From Mucilaginibacter kameinonensis (GTDB taxonomy: Bacteria > Bacteroidota > Bacteroidia > Sphingobacteriales > Sphingobacteriaceae), in contig NZ_RCWZ01000003.1 of NCBI RefSeq assembly GCF_003675385.1, positions 372,001 through 436,000 of the forward strand: 64,000 nucleotides of DNA, written 5' to 3'. Of this stretch, positions 35,703-45,054 are shown in pieces. The notes beneath the pieces are model-generated. The model did not search any database and had not been told where the DNA came from. It saw only the letters and a list, made by a program, of their open reading frames with translations. Each line of letters opens with the position of its first letter. Positions within the stretch are counted from its first letter, which is position 1. The translations under genes were made by a program, and so were the position numbers.

Positions 35703-38700
35703 TTGACTACAAATACCTTATACGATATTATACCGGTTGAATTTGATCCTTTTGCGGGGCCTGAACTTATCGCAATAGCGCCATCAACCGAACCTCAGTT
35801 AGAGATCTGGGCGTCCTGCATTATTGGCGGCAATGAAGCCAACTGTGCATATAACGAATCTTTTTCGTTACAGCTCTCCGGTCAGCTTGACCAGGAGGCA
35901 ATGTTGGAAGCTTTACAGGAAATCACTAATATGCATGAGGCATTACGCTCTGCTTTTAGTGCCGATGGTAAATCAATATGTATTTATAAAGAATTACCGC
36001 TTGATTTTAAGTTCGCCGACATGTCGGGAAAGAGTGCTGAGGAACAGCAATCCTTTATTACCGAGCAAAATAACCAAAACGCGTTTACTGCTTTTGACCT
36101 GGTTGTCGGCCCCTTGTTTAAAGTTCAGTTAATTAAATTGGATGAAAACGAGCACCGGTTAACTTTTATAGCGCATCACATTATTTGCGATGGCTGGTCA
36201 ATAGGTATCATGATGCAGGATTTAAGCAAGCTTTATTCCGCTTATGCCCAGGGTGAATATATTGAATTATCGGAAGCGTCTTCATTCAGTAATTATTCAA
36301 ACGAACAATCTTTATTTACTGATAGTCAGGAATATAAAAACAACGAGCAATACTGGTTAGACGAATTTAAAGGAAGCAATTATCAGCTTGATTTGCCTGC
36401 CGATCTGCCTCGCCCGGCGGTACGTACTTATAAAAGCAATCGCCTTGATTTTGATCTTGATAAGCATCTTGCTTCGGCGCTGAAGCAATTGGGCAAGACA
36501 AACGGAAGTAGCTTTGTGACCACCCTATTAGCTGCTTTTGAAGTTTTTCTGCAAAGAATAACCGGGCAGGACGAGATCATATTGGGTTTACCTGCCGCAG
36601 GCCAATCAGCCACGGGTAATTACCACTTGGTAGGGCATTGCGTCAATCTGCTTCCGTTAAGAAGCTATCCAAAAGGCGATCAATCATTCCGCAGTTATCT
36701 TAAACAGCGCAACTCCTCTATTCTCGATGCGTATGATCACCAGTTGTACACATTCGGCGAATTACTTAAAAAGCTAAGTATCCCCCGAGATGCTTCACGG
36801 GTTCCGTTGGTGCCGGTGATGTTTAACATTGATATGGGGATGGACGATGATGTTAATTTTTATGGATTGAAGCATCATCTGATAAGTAATCCGCGTGAGT
36901 ATGAAAACTTCGAGATCTTTGTCAATATCTCGGGTCGCGATGAAGCTTTAGTTTTAGAATGGTCATATAACACACAGTTATTCAGCGAAAATGCTATCCG
37001 CACCATGATGGATGAATTTAGCTTTTTGCTCCATGAACTGGTAGCCGCGCCAGATACATTAATAGGTGCCATACCCGCTTCTAACCGGGAAGAGCTGATA
37101 GAAAAGCTCAAGGTTTGGAACAATACGGCAATAGCTCACCCTAAAGATAAAGCCTTATATCAGCTCATCAACTGGCAAAGTGATTCGGTTGCAGTAAAAT
37201 CTGGTACACAATCATTTACTTACAGGCAACTAAATGATATCAGCAATCAGTTAGCCGCTTTATTGATTGATAAGGGAGTTAAAAAAGGTGATAAGGTTGC
37301 CTTTGCTATTGATCGTTCGATAGAAATGCTGGCGGTTATACTGGGTATTATGAAAGCCGGCGGTATCTACATTCCGCTTGATCCCCAGTTCCCACTCGAG
37401 CGGATCAATTATATGCTCGGCGACTCTAAAGCAGTGGTACTGCTAACTTCTGAAAAATACAAAGGCCTCTACCAGTCAAACGCTACCGAACTTACCTTAG
37501 AAACTGAGTGGGCCAAACTTTCAAACTACAGTACCAATACTCCGAAAGTTACGGTTACAGGTGATGATCTTGCCTATATCCTGTATACTTCAGGCTCAAC
37601 AGGTATGCCTAAAGGCGTTCAGATCGGTCAACACAGCCTGGTGAACTTCCTATACAGCATGCAAAAGGAACCTGGAATGACCGCCGGGGATAAATTGCTT
37701 GCTGTAACGACAATAAGTTTTGATATTGCCGGACTCGAACTCTTTTTGCCATTATTGAGTGGCGCCCAGGTGATTATTGCCGATACAGCTACTGCAAAAG
37801 ATGGTCGCGCGTTGCTTGATATTATACGTGCGGAAGGGATAACTACCATGCAGGCCACCCCATATACCTGGCGAATTATGCTTGAAGCAGGTTGGGATAC
37901 AAATACCCCGGTAAAGGTAATTTGCGGCGGCGAGGCTTTTCCTAAGGAACTGACCGAAAGGATCCTCGGCAAAGCATCATCTTTATGGAACGTTTACGGC
38001 CCAACCGAAACTACCATTTGGTCGACTATTAAGGAAATCAAGGCCGAAGATCTTGCGATTACGATTGGTCGTCCTATCGATAATACTTCAATTTATATTT
38101 TAGATAAGAACCTTAATCCACTGGATACCGGTACCATAGGCGAAATATTTATTGGTGGCGATGGCCTGGCAGCCGGTTATTTAAACCAGCCCGAACTTAC
38201 AGCCGAAAAATTCATAGCAGATCCTTTTTCAGCACAACCGGGAGCTAAGATGTACCGTACCGGCGATTTAGGCAGGTTTATGGATAATGGTGAAATTGAA
38301 TGCCTTGGCCGTGCTGATACGCAGATCAAGATCCGTGGGTATCGGATTGAAACCGGGGAGATAGAGTATCACCTGATTAACAAACCAGACATAAAGCAGG
38401 CAGTGGTTGTAGCCCAGCCTGATAGAAATGGCGTGAATAAACTTGTTGCTTATATTGTTATAAACGACAACTACATTACCGAAGAGGAATCCACATTGAT
38501 AAAAAACTGGCGGACTTCGTTAAAAAACTCCCTGCCGGACTACATGATACCTGATGATTTTATCATTATTGCTTCCATCCCCCTTACGCCAAATGGGAAG
38601 GTTGATAAAAAAGCACTGATCCAAAATAATGCTATTCCTACTGCTGAAAACATCAATTTATATGTAGCACCACGCACAGACGTGGAAAAAATGATTGCCG

Positions 38701-39722
38701 ATATCTGGAGTGAGTTTTTAGGGATTGAGAACATCGGCGTTTACGATAACTTCTTCGAACTGGGAGGTCACTCGCTTATCGCGGTACAGGTAATGACCCG
38801 CATTGAGAAACTTACAGAGAAACGTTTGCCCCTGGCCGCGCTTTTCGAAAACTCCACGATAGAAAAGCTATCCCTCATGCTTGAAATGGATGGTAAATCC
38901 ATAGTATGGGATTCGCTGGTACCTATAAAACCAAACGGCAGTAAAACACCTTTGTACATTGTGCATGGGGCTGGTCTTAACGTTTTGTTATTTAACGCAT
39001 TGGCCATCAATATGCACCCGGACCAACCGGTTTATGGCTTACAGGCTAAGGGGCTTAACGGCGTTGATGAACCGCTTACCGAGATTAAAGATATTGCTGC
39101 TCATTATATCTCCGCTATACAAGCACAAAACCCCGACGGACCATATGCACTTGCGGGGTATTCTTTTGGCGGCATCATAGCTTATGAAATGGCCATACAA
39201 TTGGAGGCACAAGGCAAAAAGGTAAAAATGCTTGCCATGTTTGATACCTATGCATACCGTTCGCCATTTTTTGATCCGTGGCTTACCATGCAAACCAAAC
39301 GGGCTAAGTTCTTTTTACGTAAGCTGAAGTATAATCTTTTAACACCGGAGGGTCTTTCACAAAATATAGCCGACAAAACAAAAAACATTAAACGCCATGC
39401 TACGAGGCTTTTATGGCGATTTAAGAAAAATGAAAACCAGGAAGGCTTTTTTGGCTACTCAAACAAGATAGATGAGATGAACCAGCAAGCCGAAAGAAAT
39501 TATCAGCTGAAGCCTTACAATATCTCCATTGAATTGTTCAGGGCTGATAACCATACCTTTTACATGGATGATTTTGAATACCTTGGCTGGCAACCTTATG
39601 CTTTAAAAGGTATCAACGTGCATCCTATTCCCGGTGAGCATAACTCAATTTTTAAAGCGCCTAACGACAAGATCTTTGCAAAAATTTTGCAAAATTGCCT
39701 CAATGAAGCTGCTAAGAAATAA
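35703..39722 (+). CDS. NRPS termination module: C-A-PCP-TE
   Basis: A 1339-residue NRPS. Condensation domain about 20-450 with HHIICDG at 158-164 intact. Adenylation domain about 470-965 (YTSGSTGMPKG, NVYGPTETT, YRTGDLG, NGKVDKKAL); specificity positions read D-I-L-Q-I-G-V-I-W-K, close to the glycine code. Carrier Ser1024 (LGGHS). Type I thioesterase about 1075-1335 with Ser1154 (GYSFGG), the Asp probably in MFDTYAYRS and the His in GEHNS. It starts with TTG directly after the stop of the PKS gene, so it is translationally linked. It should couple the beta-amino acyl chain to a glycine-like residue and release it by hydrolysis or cyclisation. It is paralogous to the A-PCP-TE protein at 20208. 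Confidence 0.94.
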   Translation: MTTNTLYDIIPVEFDPFAGPELIAIAPSTEPQLEIWASCIIGGNEANCAYNESFSLQLSGQLDQEAMLEALQEITNMHEALRSAFSADGKSICIYKELPLDFKFADMSGKSAEEQQSFITEQNNQNAFTAFDLVVGPLFKVQLIKLDENEHRLTFIAHHIICDGWSIGIMMQDLSKLYSAYAQGEYIELSEASSFSNYSNEQSLFTDSQEYKNNEQYWLDEFKGSNYQLDLPADLPRPAVRTYKSNRLDFDLDKHLASALKQLGKTNGSSFVTTLLAAFEVFLQRITGQDEIILGLPAAGQSATGNYHLVGHCVNLLPLRSYPKGDQSFRSYLKQRNSSILDAYDHQLYTFGELLKKLSIPRDASRVPLVPVMFNIDMGMDDDVNFYGLKHHLISNPREYENFEIFVNISGRDEALVLEWSYNTQLFSENAIRTMMDEFSFLLHELVAAPDTLIGAIPASNREELIEKLKVWNNTAIAHPKDKALYQLINWQSDSVAVKSGTQSFTYRQLNDISNQLAALLIDKGVKKGDKVAFAIDRSIEMLAVILGIMKAGGIYIPLDPQFPLERINYMLGDSKAVVLLTSEKYKGLYQSNATELTLETEWAKLSNYSTNTPKVTVTGDDLAYILYTSGSTGMPKGVQIGQHSLVNFLYSMQKEPGMTAGDKLLAVTTISFDIAGLELFLPLLSGAQVIIADTATAKDGRALLDIIRAEGITTMQATPYTWRIMLEAGWDTNTPVKVICGGEAFPKELTERILGKASSLWNVYGPTETTIWSTIKEIKAEDLAITIGRPIDNTSIYILDKNLNPLDTGTIGEIFIGGDGLAAGYLNQPELTAEKFIADPFSAQPGAKMYRTGDLGRFMDNGEIECLGRADTQIKIRGYRIETGEIEYHLINKPDIKQAVVVAQPDRNGVNKLVAYIVINDNYITEEESTLIKNWRTSLKNSLPDYMIPDDFIIIASIPLTPNGKVDKKALIQNNAIPTAENINLYVAPRTDVEKMIADIWSEFLGIENIGVYDNFFELGGHSLIAVQVMTRIEKLTEKRLPLAALFENSTIEKLSLMLEMDGKSIVWDSLVPIKPNGSKTPLYIVHGAGLNVLLFNALAINMHPDQPVYGLQAKGLNGVDEPLTEIKDIAAHYISAIQAQNPDGPYALAGYSFGGIIAYEMAIQLEAQGKKVKMLAMFDTYAYRSPFFDPWLTMQTKRAKFFLRKLKYNLLTPEGLSQNIADKTKNIKRHATRLLWRFKKNENQEGFFGYSNKIDEMNQQAERNYQLKPYNISIELFRADNHTFYMDDFEYLGWQPYALKGINVHPIPGEHNSIFKAPNDKIFAKILQNCLNEAAKK

Positions 39723-39725
39723 GTT

Positions 39726-40478
39726 ATGGATACAGTAAAGGTAGCAATACACTATCTCGATGCTGTTGATTGGCTGCAAAATGCCAATCCCAACCCAACT
39801 ATCGACGTTAATATTGATGTATGGCGAATTAAGATTACTGACCATCTTTCGCTTATCGGGCAGCTTAAAACATTGCTGCTGCCCGATGAAATAACTCGCG
39901 CAGGCAGATATTACCAGGAAAAAGATAGGCAACGTTTTATAGTGAGCCGCGCCGCGCTAAGGATCATTTTAGGCAAGTATTTGGTTCAAAAGCCCGAAAA
40001 TATCCGTTTTGAGATAGGCCCCAATAAAAAGCCCTTCGTAAAAACAACAGGGGCTATTGTAAATTATAACGTATCTCACTCAGATGAGTGGGTGACCATT
40101 GCCATATCCCAAACAAAAGTTGGTATCGATACAGAGAAAATCGACCAGTCATTTGCCTTTAAAGAAATCCTTGCTGACAACTTCAGTGCCGATGAAATCC
40201 GCTTTATCAACCAAACCGAGTCGATAGAAAAGTTTGTCCTCCTCTGGACGCGCAAAGAAGCTACAACAAAACTCACAAGTCAGGGATTGGACGAGAGGAT
40301 TAAAAACATCCCCTCCCTTGATGGCGATCATCTAACAAACAGTGATATTGTTAATTCAGCTGAAGCAATAAAGCTGGTGAGCTTTAAACTTGACAGCGAT
40401 AATCTGGCAACATTAGCTTACGAAAGTGACTCTGAGCCAGCTCTAAGGTTTTACGATACCGATCTTACTTCGATTTAA
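39726..40478 (+). CDS. 4'-phosphopantetheinyl transferase (Sfp type)
   Basis: A 250-residue Sfp-family enzyme that attaches phosphopantetheine from CoA to carrier-protein serines. The two signature motifs are present: VGIDTEKID, for Mg2+ and CoA, and [17 protein letters not shown], of the WxxKEAxxK type. The early stretch [12 protein letters not shown] and the [16 protein letters not shown] strand fit the family. It starts 3 bases after the NRPS stop and should activate all four carrier domains in this locus. Its last 14 bases overlap the convergent glycosyltransferase gene. Confidence 0.93.
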   Translation: MDTVKVAIHYLDAVDWLQNANPNPTIDVNIDVWRIKITDHLSLIGQLKTLLLPDEITRAGRYYQEKDRQRFIVSRAALRIILGKYLVQKPENIRFEIGPNKKPFVKTTGAIVNYNVSHSDEWVTIAISQTKVGIDTEKIDQSFAFKEILADNFSADEIRFINQTESIEKFVLLWTRKEATTKLTSQGLDERIKNIPSLDGDHLTNSDIVNSAEAIKLVSFKLDSDNLATLAYESDSEPALRFYDTDLTSI

Positions 40479-41190
40479 ACAAGCCGTATTTCAGGATACA
40501 GTAAATGGCCCTTACACCATCTTTCCATCCTATCTTTTTACCCTCTTCGTACGTACGGCCGTAATATGAAATACCCACCTCATAGATCCGGATCCGGGGT
40601 ACACGGGCAATTTTCTGGGTTACCTCGGGCTCAAACCCAAAACGCTTTTCAGTAAGTTTAATAGATTGGATCATCCTGGTATTAAACAATTTATAACATG
40701 TTTCCATATCTGTAAGGTTAAGATTGGAAAACCAGTTTGAGGCAAACGTAAGCCACCTGTTACCTATGGTATGCCAAAAAAACAGGATGCGGTGAGGATT
40801 GCTCCCCATAAAGCGCGAACCGTAAACCACATCGGCAAAACCCGCTACTACAGGTTTTAACAGATCGTTATATTCAGCAGGGTCGTATTCAAGGTCGGCA
40901 TCCTGGATAATGAGGTAATCGCCGGTTGCTTTGGAGATACCGGTATGCAAGGCAGCCCCCTTGCCTTTATTTACCTCATGTTTAAAGTATTGGATGTTAA
41001 TTTCGGGGTTACCAAGCTTGTATTTATAAATGGCGGCTTCGGTATCATCCTTTGAGCAATCATTTACAATGATCACTTCTTTTTCGATATCGTTGATCAG
41101 GTTTACCGTTTTAATTTTATCTAAAATTAAATGTATGGTGTTACCTTCGTTATAAGCCGGGATAATAATTGATAATTTTTGTATCGTCAT
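40465..41190 (-). CDS. Polyprenol-phosphate glycosyltransferase (DPM1-like GT2)
   Basis: A 241-residue soluble GT2 protein of the dolichyl-phosphate-mannose-synthase-like group: [56 protein letters not shown] and [11 protein letters not shown] with VEISYYGR-like [17 protein letters not shown]. Such enzymes transfer a sugar from a nucleotide donor to a polyprenyl phosphate. There is no membrane segment. It is convergent with the PPTase gene and divergent from PBP1C. Whether it feeds the EPS pathway is unknown. Confidence 0.9.
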   Translation of the reverse strand: MTIQKLSIIIPAYNEGNTIHLILDKIKTVNLINDIEKEVIIVNDCSKDDTEAAIYKYKLGNPEINIQYFKHEVNKGKGAALHTGISKATGDYLIIQDADLEYDPAEYNDLLKPVVAGFADVVYGSRFMGSNPHRILFFWHTIGNRWLTFASNWFSNLNLTDMETCYKLFNTRMIQSIKLTEKRFGFEPEVTQKIARVPRIRIYEVGISYYGRTYEEGKKIGWKDGVRAIYCILKYGLFKSK

Positions 41191-41272
41191 TTATTGTATT
41201 ATTGCCTGGTAGATTTTTGCCACAATTATAGTTGTATAAACCTGAACTGGCTTAATATTTTTATATTTAGTA

Positions 41273-43663
41273 ATGCAATTTGTGCTAAAACGAGCTAAAA
41301 GTTATTTAAAAAAGCCTAAAGTCATAGTCTCGCTTTTCTTTTTGTTTGTTTTAACCCTCATATTTTGGTTTTGTTTGCCCAAACCATTATTTAATAGCCC
41401 AACATCATACGTAATTGACGATGATCAGGGTCAATTACTTGGCGCTTCCATTGCCAACGACGGTCAGTGGCGCTTTCCTTATAATGCAGATGTACCCGAA
41501 AAATTCAAGCAATGTATCATCACTTTTGAGGATAAACGCTTTGAACACCATCCCGGTTTTGACCCTATTGCCTTTAGCCGCGCCATCAAACAAAACCTGA
41601 GCTCAAAAAAAGTAAGCAGCGGCGGTAGTACCATCACCATGCAGGTGATCAGGCTGGCCACCAAACATAAGCGCAATATCTGGAGTAAGCTAAAAGAGAT
41701 TTTCATGGCCATGCGCCTTGAAATAACCTACAGTAAAGACGAGATATTGGCTTTATATACCAGCAATGCCCCCTTCGGCACCAACGTTATCGGGCTGGAC
41801 GCAGCGTCCTGGCGATATTTTGGCCGCAGCCCTGATAAGCTTTCCTGGGGCGAAATGGCTGCCATGGCGGTTTTACCCAATTCACCGTCGCTGGTACACC
41901 CAGGCAGGAATAGGGCCATCCTGCTCCGCAAGCGCAACTCCCTATTGGATAAATTGCATAACGCCGGTATTATAGACAGCACAACTGCTGCCCTTGCCCG
42001 GCTGGAACCCGTACCCGACAGGCCGATGCCTTTACCACAACTCGCCCCGCACCTGCTGCAACGCTTTAAAGCCGATCACCAGGCAAAGCCCGATGGTGAT
42101 ACCCGCATTACCAGCAGCATTAAATCATCATTGCAACAGCAGGTAAATGATATCCTGGAACAGCATCACAGTTTGTTAAAAGCAAATGATATCAACAACA
42201 TAGCAGCTATTGTACTTGACGTTGAAACGGGTGCAACACTTGCTTATGCCGGCAACATCGCGCACCGGGAAGATCCGCAGATGGAAAGCGACGTTGATGT
42301 CATAGATGCGCCCAGAAGTCCTGGAAGTACTTTAAAGCCGCTGCTTTATGCCGCCATGCTGCATGACGGGCTGATATTACCCAATAGCCTGATGCCCGAT
42401 GTACCCACCATGATAGCCGGCTATCATCCAGAAAACTTTGATCTGGGTTATGACGGCGCTGTACCTGCCTCGCGCGCTTTGTCCAGATCACTGAATGTAC
42501 CTGCTGTTAAAATGTTGCAACAGTATAAATACGAGCGCTTTTATGATTTTTTACACAAAGCAGGCATCACCACATTGACTAAACCTGCCGATCATTATGG
42601 TCTGTCTTTAATTTTAGGTGGAGGTGAAAATACGCTTTGGGAACTAAGCGGTGCCTACGCCGATATGGCCCGTGTACTCAATCATTACAACAAAAACAGT
42701 AGCAAGTACGATCCCACCGATTTTCACAACCCTGTTTATGAAAAAAAGGCCGGTGCCAAACCGGAACTCCAAAAATCTGGATTATTAGATGCCGCTTCCA
42801 TTTATTACACGTTTCAGGCTATGGAAGAAGTGATGCGCCCGGGCGAAGAAATGCTTTGGCAGCAGTTTAGTTCAAGCCAACGTGTCGCCTGGAAAACAGG
42901 AACAAGCTTCGGTTTTCGGGATGGTTGGGCTATCGGCGTTACACCCCAATATGTAGTTGGCGTTTGGGTTGGAAATACCGATGGTGAAGGGCGACCGGGA
43001 TTAACCGGTATTAATACCGCTGCCCCTGCCCTGTTCGAGATCTTCAGGTTGCTACCTGTATCGCGCGATTGGTTTGAGATGCCCATGGGCGAAATGGTAA
43101 AAATAAATGTGTGCAGGCAAAGTGGTTATCGTGCGGGGCAATACTGCCAGGATATTGACGAGCAGTATGTGCCCAAAAGCGGCTTGAAAGCACCGGTTTG
43201 CCCGTATCATCAATTGGTTCACCTATCCGCCGATGCCAAATGGCAGGTAAACGGTAACTGCGAGCCCCCGGATAATATCCTGAACAAAAGCTGGTTTGTG
43301 CTGCCACCATCTATGGAGTATTATTACAAGGCCAGGAACTATCAATACCACGTACTGCCTCCTTTTCGCCCAGATTGTACCCAGGCCGAAAACGGAAACG
43401 CCATGGAAGTGATCTACCCTAAAAACGGTGCTAAAATATATGTCCCCCTTGAAGCAGATGGCACCCGCGGCCGCATGATCTGCAATGCTGCCCATCGCCA
43501 GCCTGGTATGAAGATCTTCTGGCATTTGGATGATCAATACGTTGGCGAAACCACTGACTTTCATCAAATGGCTTTGAACCCACCACCGGGAAAGCATATC
43601 CTTACTTTGGTTGATGGAAATGGCAACACCATAAGCATAGGGTTTGAGGTATTAAAAAAATAA
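41273..43663 (+). CDS. pbpC: Penicillin-binding protein 1C
   Basis: A 796-residue bifunctional peptidoglycan synthase. A short cytoplasmic N-terminus and a membrane helix (about 18-38) are followed by the GT51 transglycosylase domain (about 60-235; FEDKRFEHHPGFD, GGSTITMQVIRL, LALYTSNAPFG), the transpeptidase domain (about 300-600) with Ser352 and Lys355 in SPGSTLKP and KTGTS near 541, and a C-terminal BiPBP_C domain (about 700-795). In many bacteria pbpC sits next to an alpha-2-macroglobulin gene; none is seen here. The gene appears monocistronic. Confidence 0.95.
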   Translation: MQFVLKRAKSYLKKPKVIVSLFFLFVLTLIFWFCLPKPLFNSPTSYVIDDDQGQLLGASIANDGQWRFPYNADVPEKFKQCIITFEDKRFEHHPGFDPIAFSRAIKQNLSSKKVSSGGSTITMQVIRLATKHKRNIWSKLKEIFMAMRLEITYSKDEILALYTSNAPFGTNVIGLDAASWRYFGRSPDKLSWGEMAAMAVLPNSPSLVHPGRNRAILLRKRNSLLDKLHNAGIIDSTTAALARLEPVPDRPMPLPQLAPHLLQRFKADHQAKPDGDTRITSSIKSSLQQQVNDILEQHHSLLKANDINNIAAIVLDVETGATLAYAGNIAHREDPQMESDVDVIDAPRSPGSTLKPLLYAAMLHDGLILPNSLMPDVPTMIAGYHPENFDLGYDGAVPASRALSRSLNVPAVKMLQQYKYERFYDFLHKAGITTLTKPADHYGLSLILGGGENTLWELSGAYADMARVLNHYNKNSSKYDPTDFHNPVYEKKAGAKPELQKSGLLDAASIYYTFQAMEEVMRPGEEMLWQQFSSSQRVAWKTGTSFGFRDGWAIGVTPQYVVGVWVGNTDGEGRPGLTGINTAAPALFEIFRLLPVSRDWFEMPMGEMVKINVCRQSGYRAGQYCQDIDEQYVPKSGLKAPVCPYHQLVHLSADAKWQVNGNCEPPDNILNKSWFVLPPSMEYYYKARNYQYHVLPPFRPDCTQAENGNAMEVIYPKNGAKIYVPLEADGTRGRMICNAAHRQPGMKIFWHLDDQYVGETTDFHQMALNPPPGKHILTLVDGNGNTISIGFEVLKK

Positions 43664-43730
43664 AAGCAGAGTTCACCCAACGTTTTCACTAATTGATTCG
43701 ATGATATAATAAAATCATAAATCAATTAAA

Positions 43731-44300
43731 ATGAAAAAACTAACCTATTCCATTGTAACCTTCTTACTGGCTTTTTTTATCGTATCCGGATGTACTAAAA
43801 AAAATGACGTAATCAGTAGTCCAAAAATTGCAACCAGTAACAATGCCCTAAAAAACTCCGGCGATACTACTGTAAAAACACCTCCGGCAGATACCAGCCA
43901 GCTTGTTGCCCTAACCGGAGACAAGATTACGTTGGCTCCCGGGTATCATCAAAATGCTGCCGGCGATAGCGTTGCCATTTCCTTCAACGCGGTAACAACT
44001 AACCGGTATTGTTCAAACGGCCTGTTGAAATTCCACAACACGCTTGACGCAAACAACAACTTCTTCATTGATTTTCTCAATGTACAGGAGCCTCTCGTTT
44101 GTCACGGTACCGGCGATATCCCTATGGTGGCAGCGATAAACTTTCAAAAAAGCTATCTGGTAAACGGCAGTCACCCGTTAAAAATAACCCTTAATGGTAC
44201 CACTTATACCGGTAACATCATCGTTTCGGCAAACAGCATCACTTTCGACTGGAATTATTCCACAGGCATTGTAATATCACCTAAAACCTTAACACGATAA
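43731..44300 (+). CDS. Predicted lipoprotein of unknown function
   Basis: A 189-residue protein with a type II signal peptide: MKKLTYSIV, a hydrophobic helix and a lipobox ending VSGC at about residue 21, followed by TKKND. The mature part has a Thr/Pro-rich spacer and a beta-rich domain (about 60-189). No family recognised. Position +2 is Thr and the downstream residues are basic, so surface exposure is uncertain. A strong hairpin follows the stop. Confidence 0.7.
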   Translation: MKKLTYSIVTFLLAFFIVSGCTKKNDVISSPKIATSNNALKNSGDTTVKTPPADTSQLVALTGDKITLAPGYHQNAAGDSVAISFNAVTTNRYCSNGLLKFHNTLDANNNFFIDFLNVQEPLVCHGTGDIPMVAAINFQKSYLVNGSHPLKITLNGTTYTGNIIVSANSITFDWNYSTGIVISPKTLTR

Positions 44301-44310
44301 TTAATTCTAT

Positions 44311-44365
44311 CAGGAAATCGATCATATCAGTTTGCTTCGGCAGACTGATATGACCGATTTTCCTG
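44311..44365. terminator. Long hairpin with UUCG loop after the lipoprotein gene
   Basis: A 24- to 25-base stem with minor mismatches (outer arms CAGGAAATCG and CGATTTTCCTG, inner arm CATATCAGTTTGC) closes on a TTCG loop at 44336-44339. UUCG loops are very stable in RNA. A strong T run is missing, so termination or 3'-end protection are both possible. Confidence 0.6.
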
Positions 44366-44475
44366 TAAAATCATATAGCGGAAAAATAATTTGAAAAAAA
44401 ATCTACATTTTACCCAACGTTTGATGACTTGTATCCGAAGAGGTAATTACAATCATTTAAACGTGATTTTTTTGA

Positions 44476-45054
44476 ATGAACCTAAGCAAGAAGCAAACAG
44501 AGAGGCTGGTAAAAGGGTGTATCAATAACGACCGAACGGCGCAGGAAGCCTTGTACAAATTATTTTATGCAGAGATGCTTCGCGTTTGCTATAGTTACAT
44601 ACCTGATAAAGAGCTGGCGAAAGAGGCTTTCAATAACGGGTTCCTGAAAGTTTTCCAGTCTGTAAATAACTTCGATATTGAAAAAGGCGAGTTGGGTGGA
44701 TGGATCAGGAAAATCATGATCTATACCTCAATTGACCTGTGCAGGAAGGAGTTGAAATTTAACACCGTAAGTTTTGATATCCATGAGCATGACGATTATT
44801 TCATCTCCGCCTCGGCCCTGGAGAAACTTTATTTTGAAGATATTCTGCAAAGCATCCGTACCCTGCCCCTTGCTACCCAAACTGTTTTCAACCTATCAGT
44901 ACTTGATGGGTTTACACACAAAGAAATAGGCGAACAACTTAGTATCAGCGAAGGCACATCCCGCTGGCATTTGGCCGAGGCGAAGAGAAAATTAAGAGAG
45001 TTGCTGGAACCAGGCAGCATCCAGTCGAAAGAAAGGAGTGAAATAAAACGATGA
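44476..45054 (+). CDS. ECF-type RNA polymerase sigma factor
   Basis: A 192-residue sigma-70 family ECF factor. Region 2 (about 15-85) includes LYKLFYAEMLRVCYSYIPDKELAKEAFNNGFLKVFQ and the -10-binding GGWIRKIMIYTSID; region 4 (about 120-175) includes TQTVFNLSVLDGFTHKEIGEQLSISEGTSRWHLAEAKRKLR, a clear helix-turn-helix. Its stop overlaps the start of the barrel-protein gene by 4 bases (ATGA), the usual sign of a sigma/anti-sigma pair. It probably controls an envelope or stress response. Confidence 0.92.
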   Translation: MNLSKKQTERLVKGCINNDRTAQEALYKLFYAEMLRVCYSYIPDKELAKEAFNNGFLKVFQSVNNFDIEKGELGGWIRKIMIYTSIDLCRKELKFNTVSFDIHEHDDYFISASALEKLYFEDILQSIRTLPLATQTVFNLSVLDGFTHKEIGEQLSISEGTSRWHLAEAKRKLRELLEPGSIQSKERSEIKR

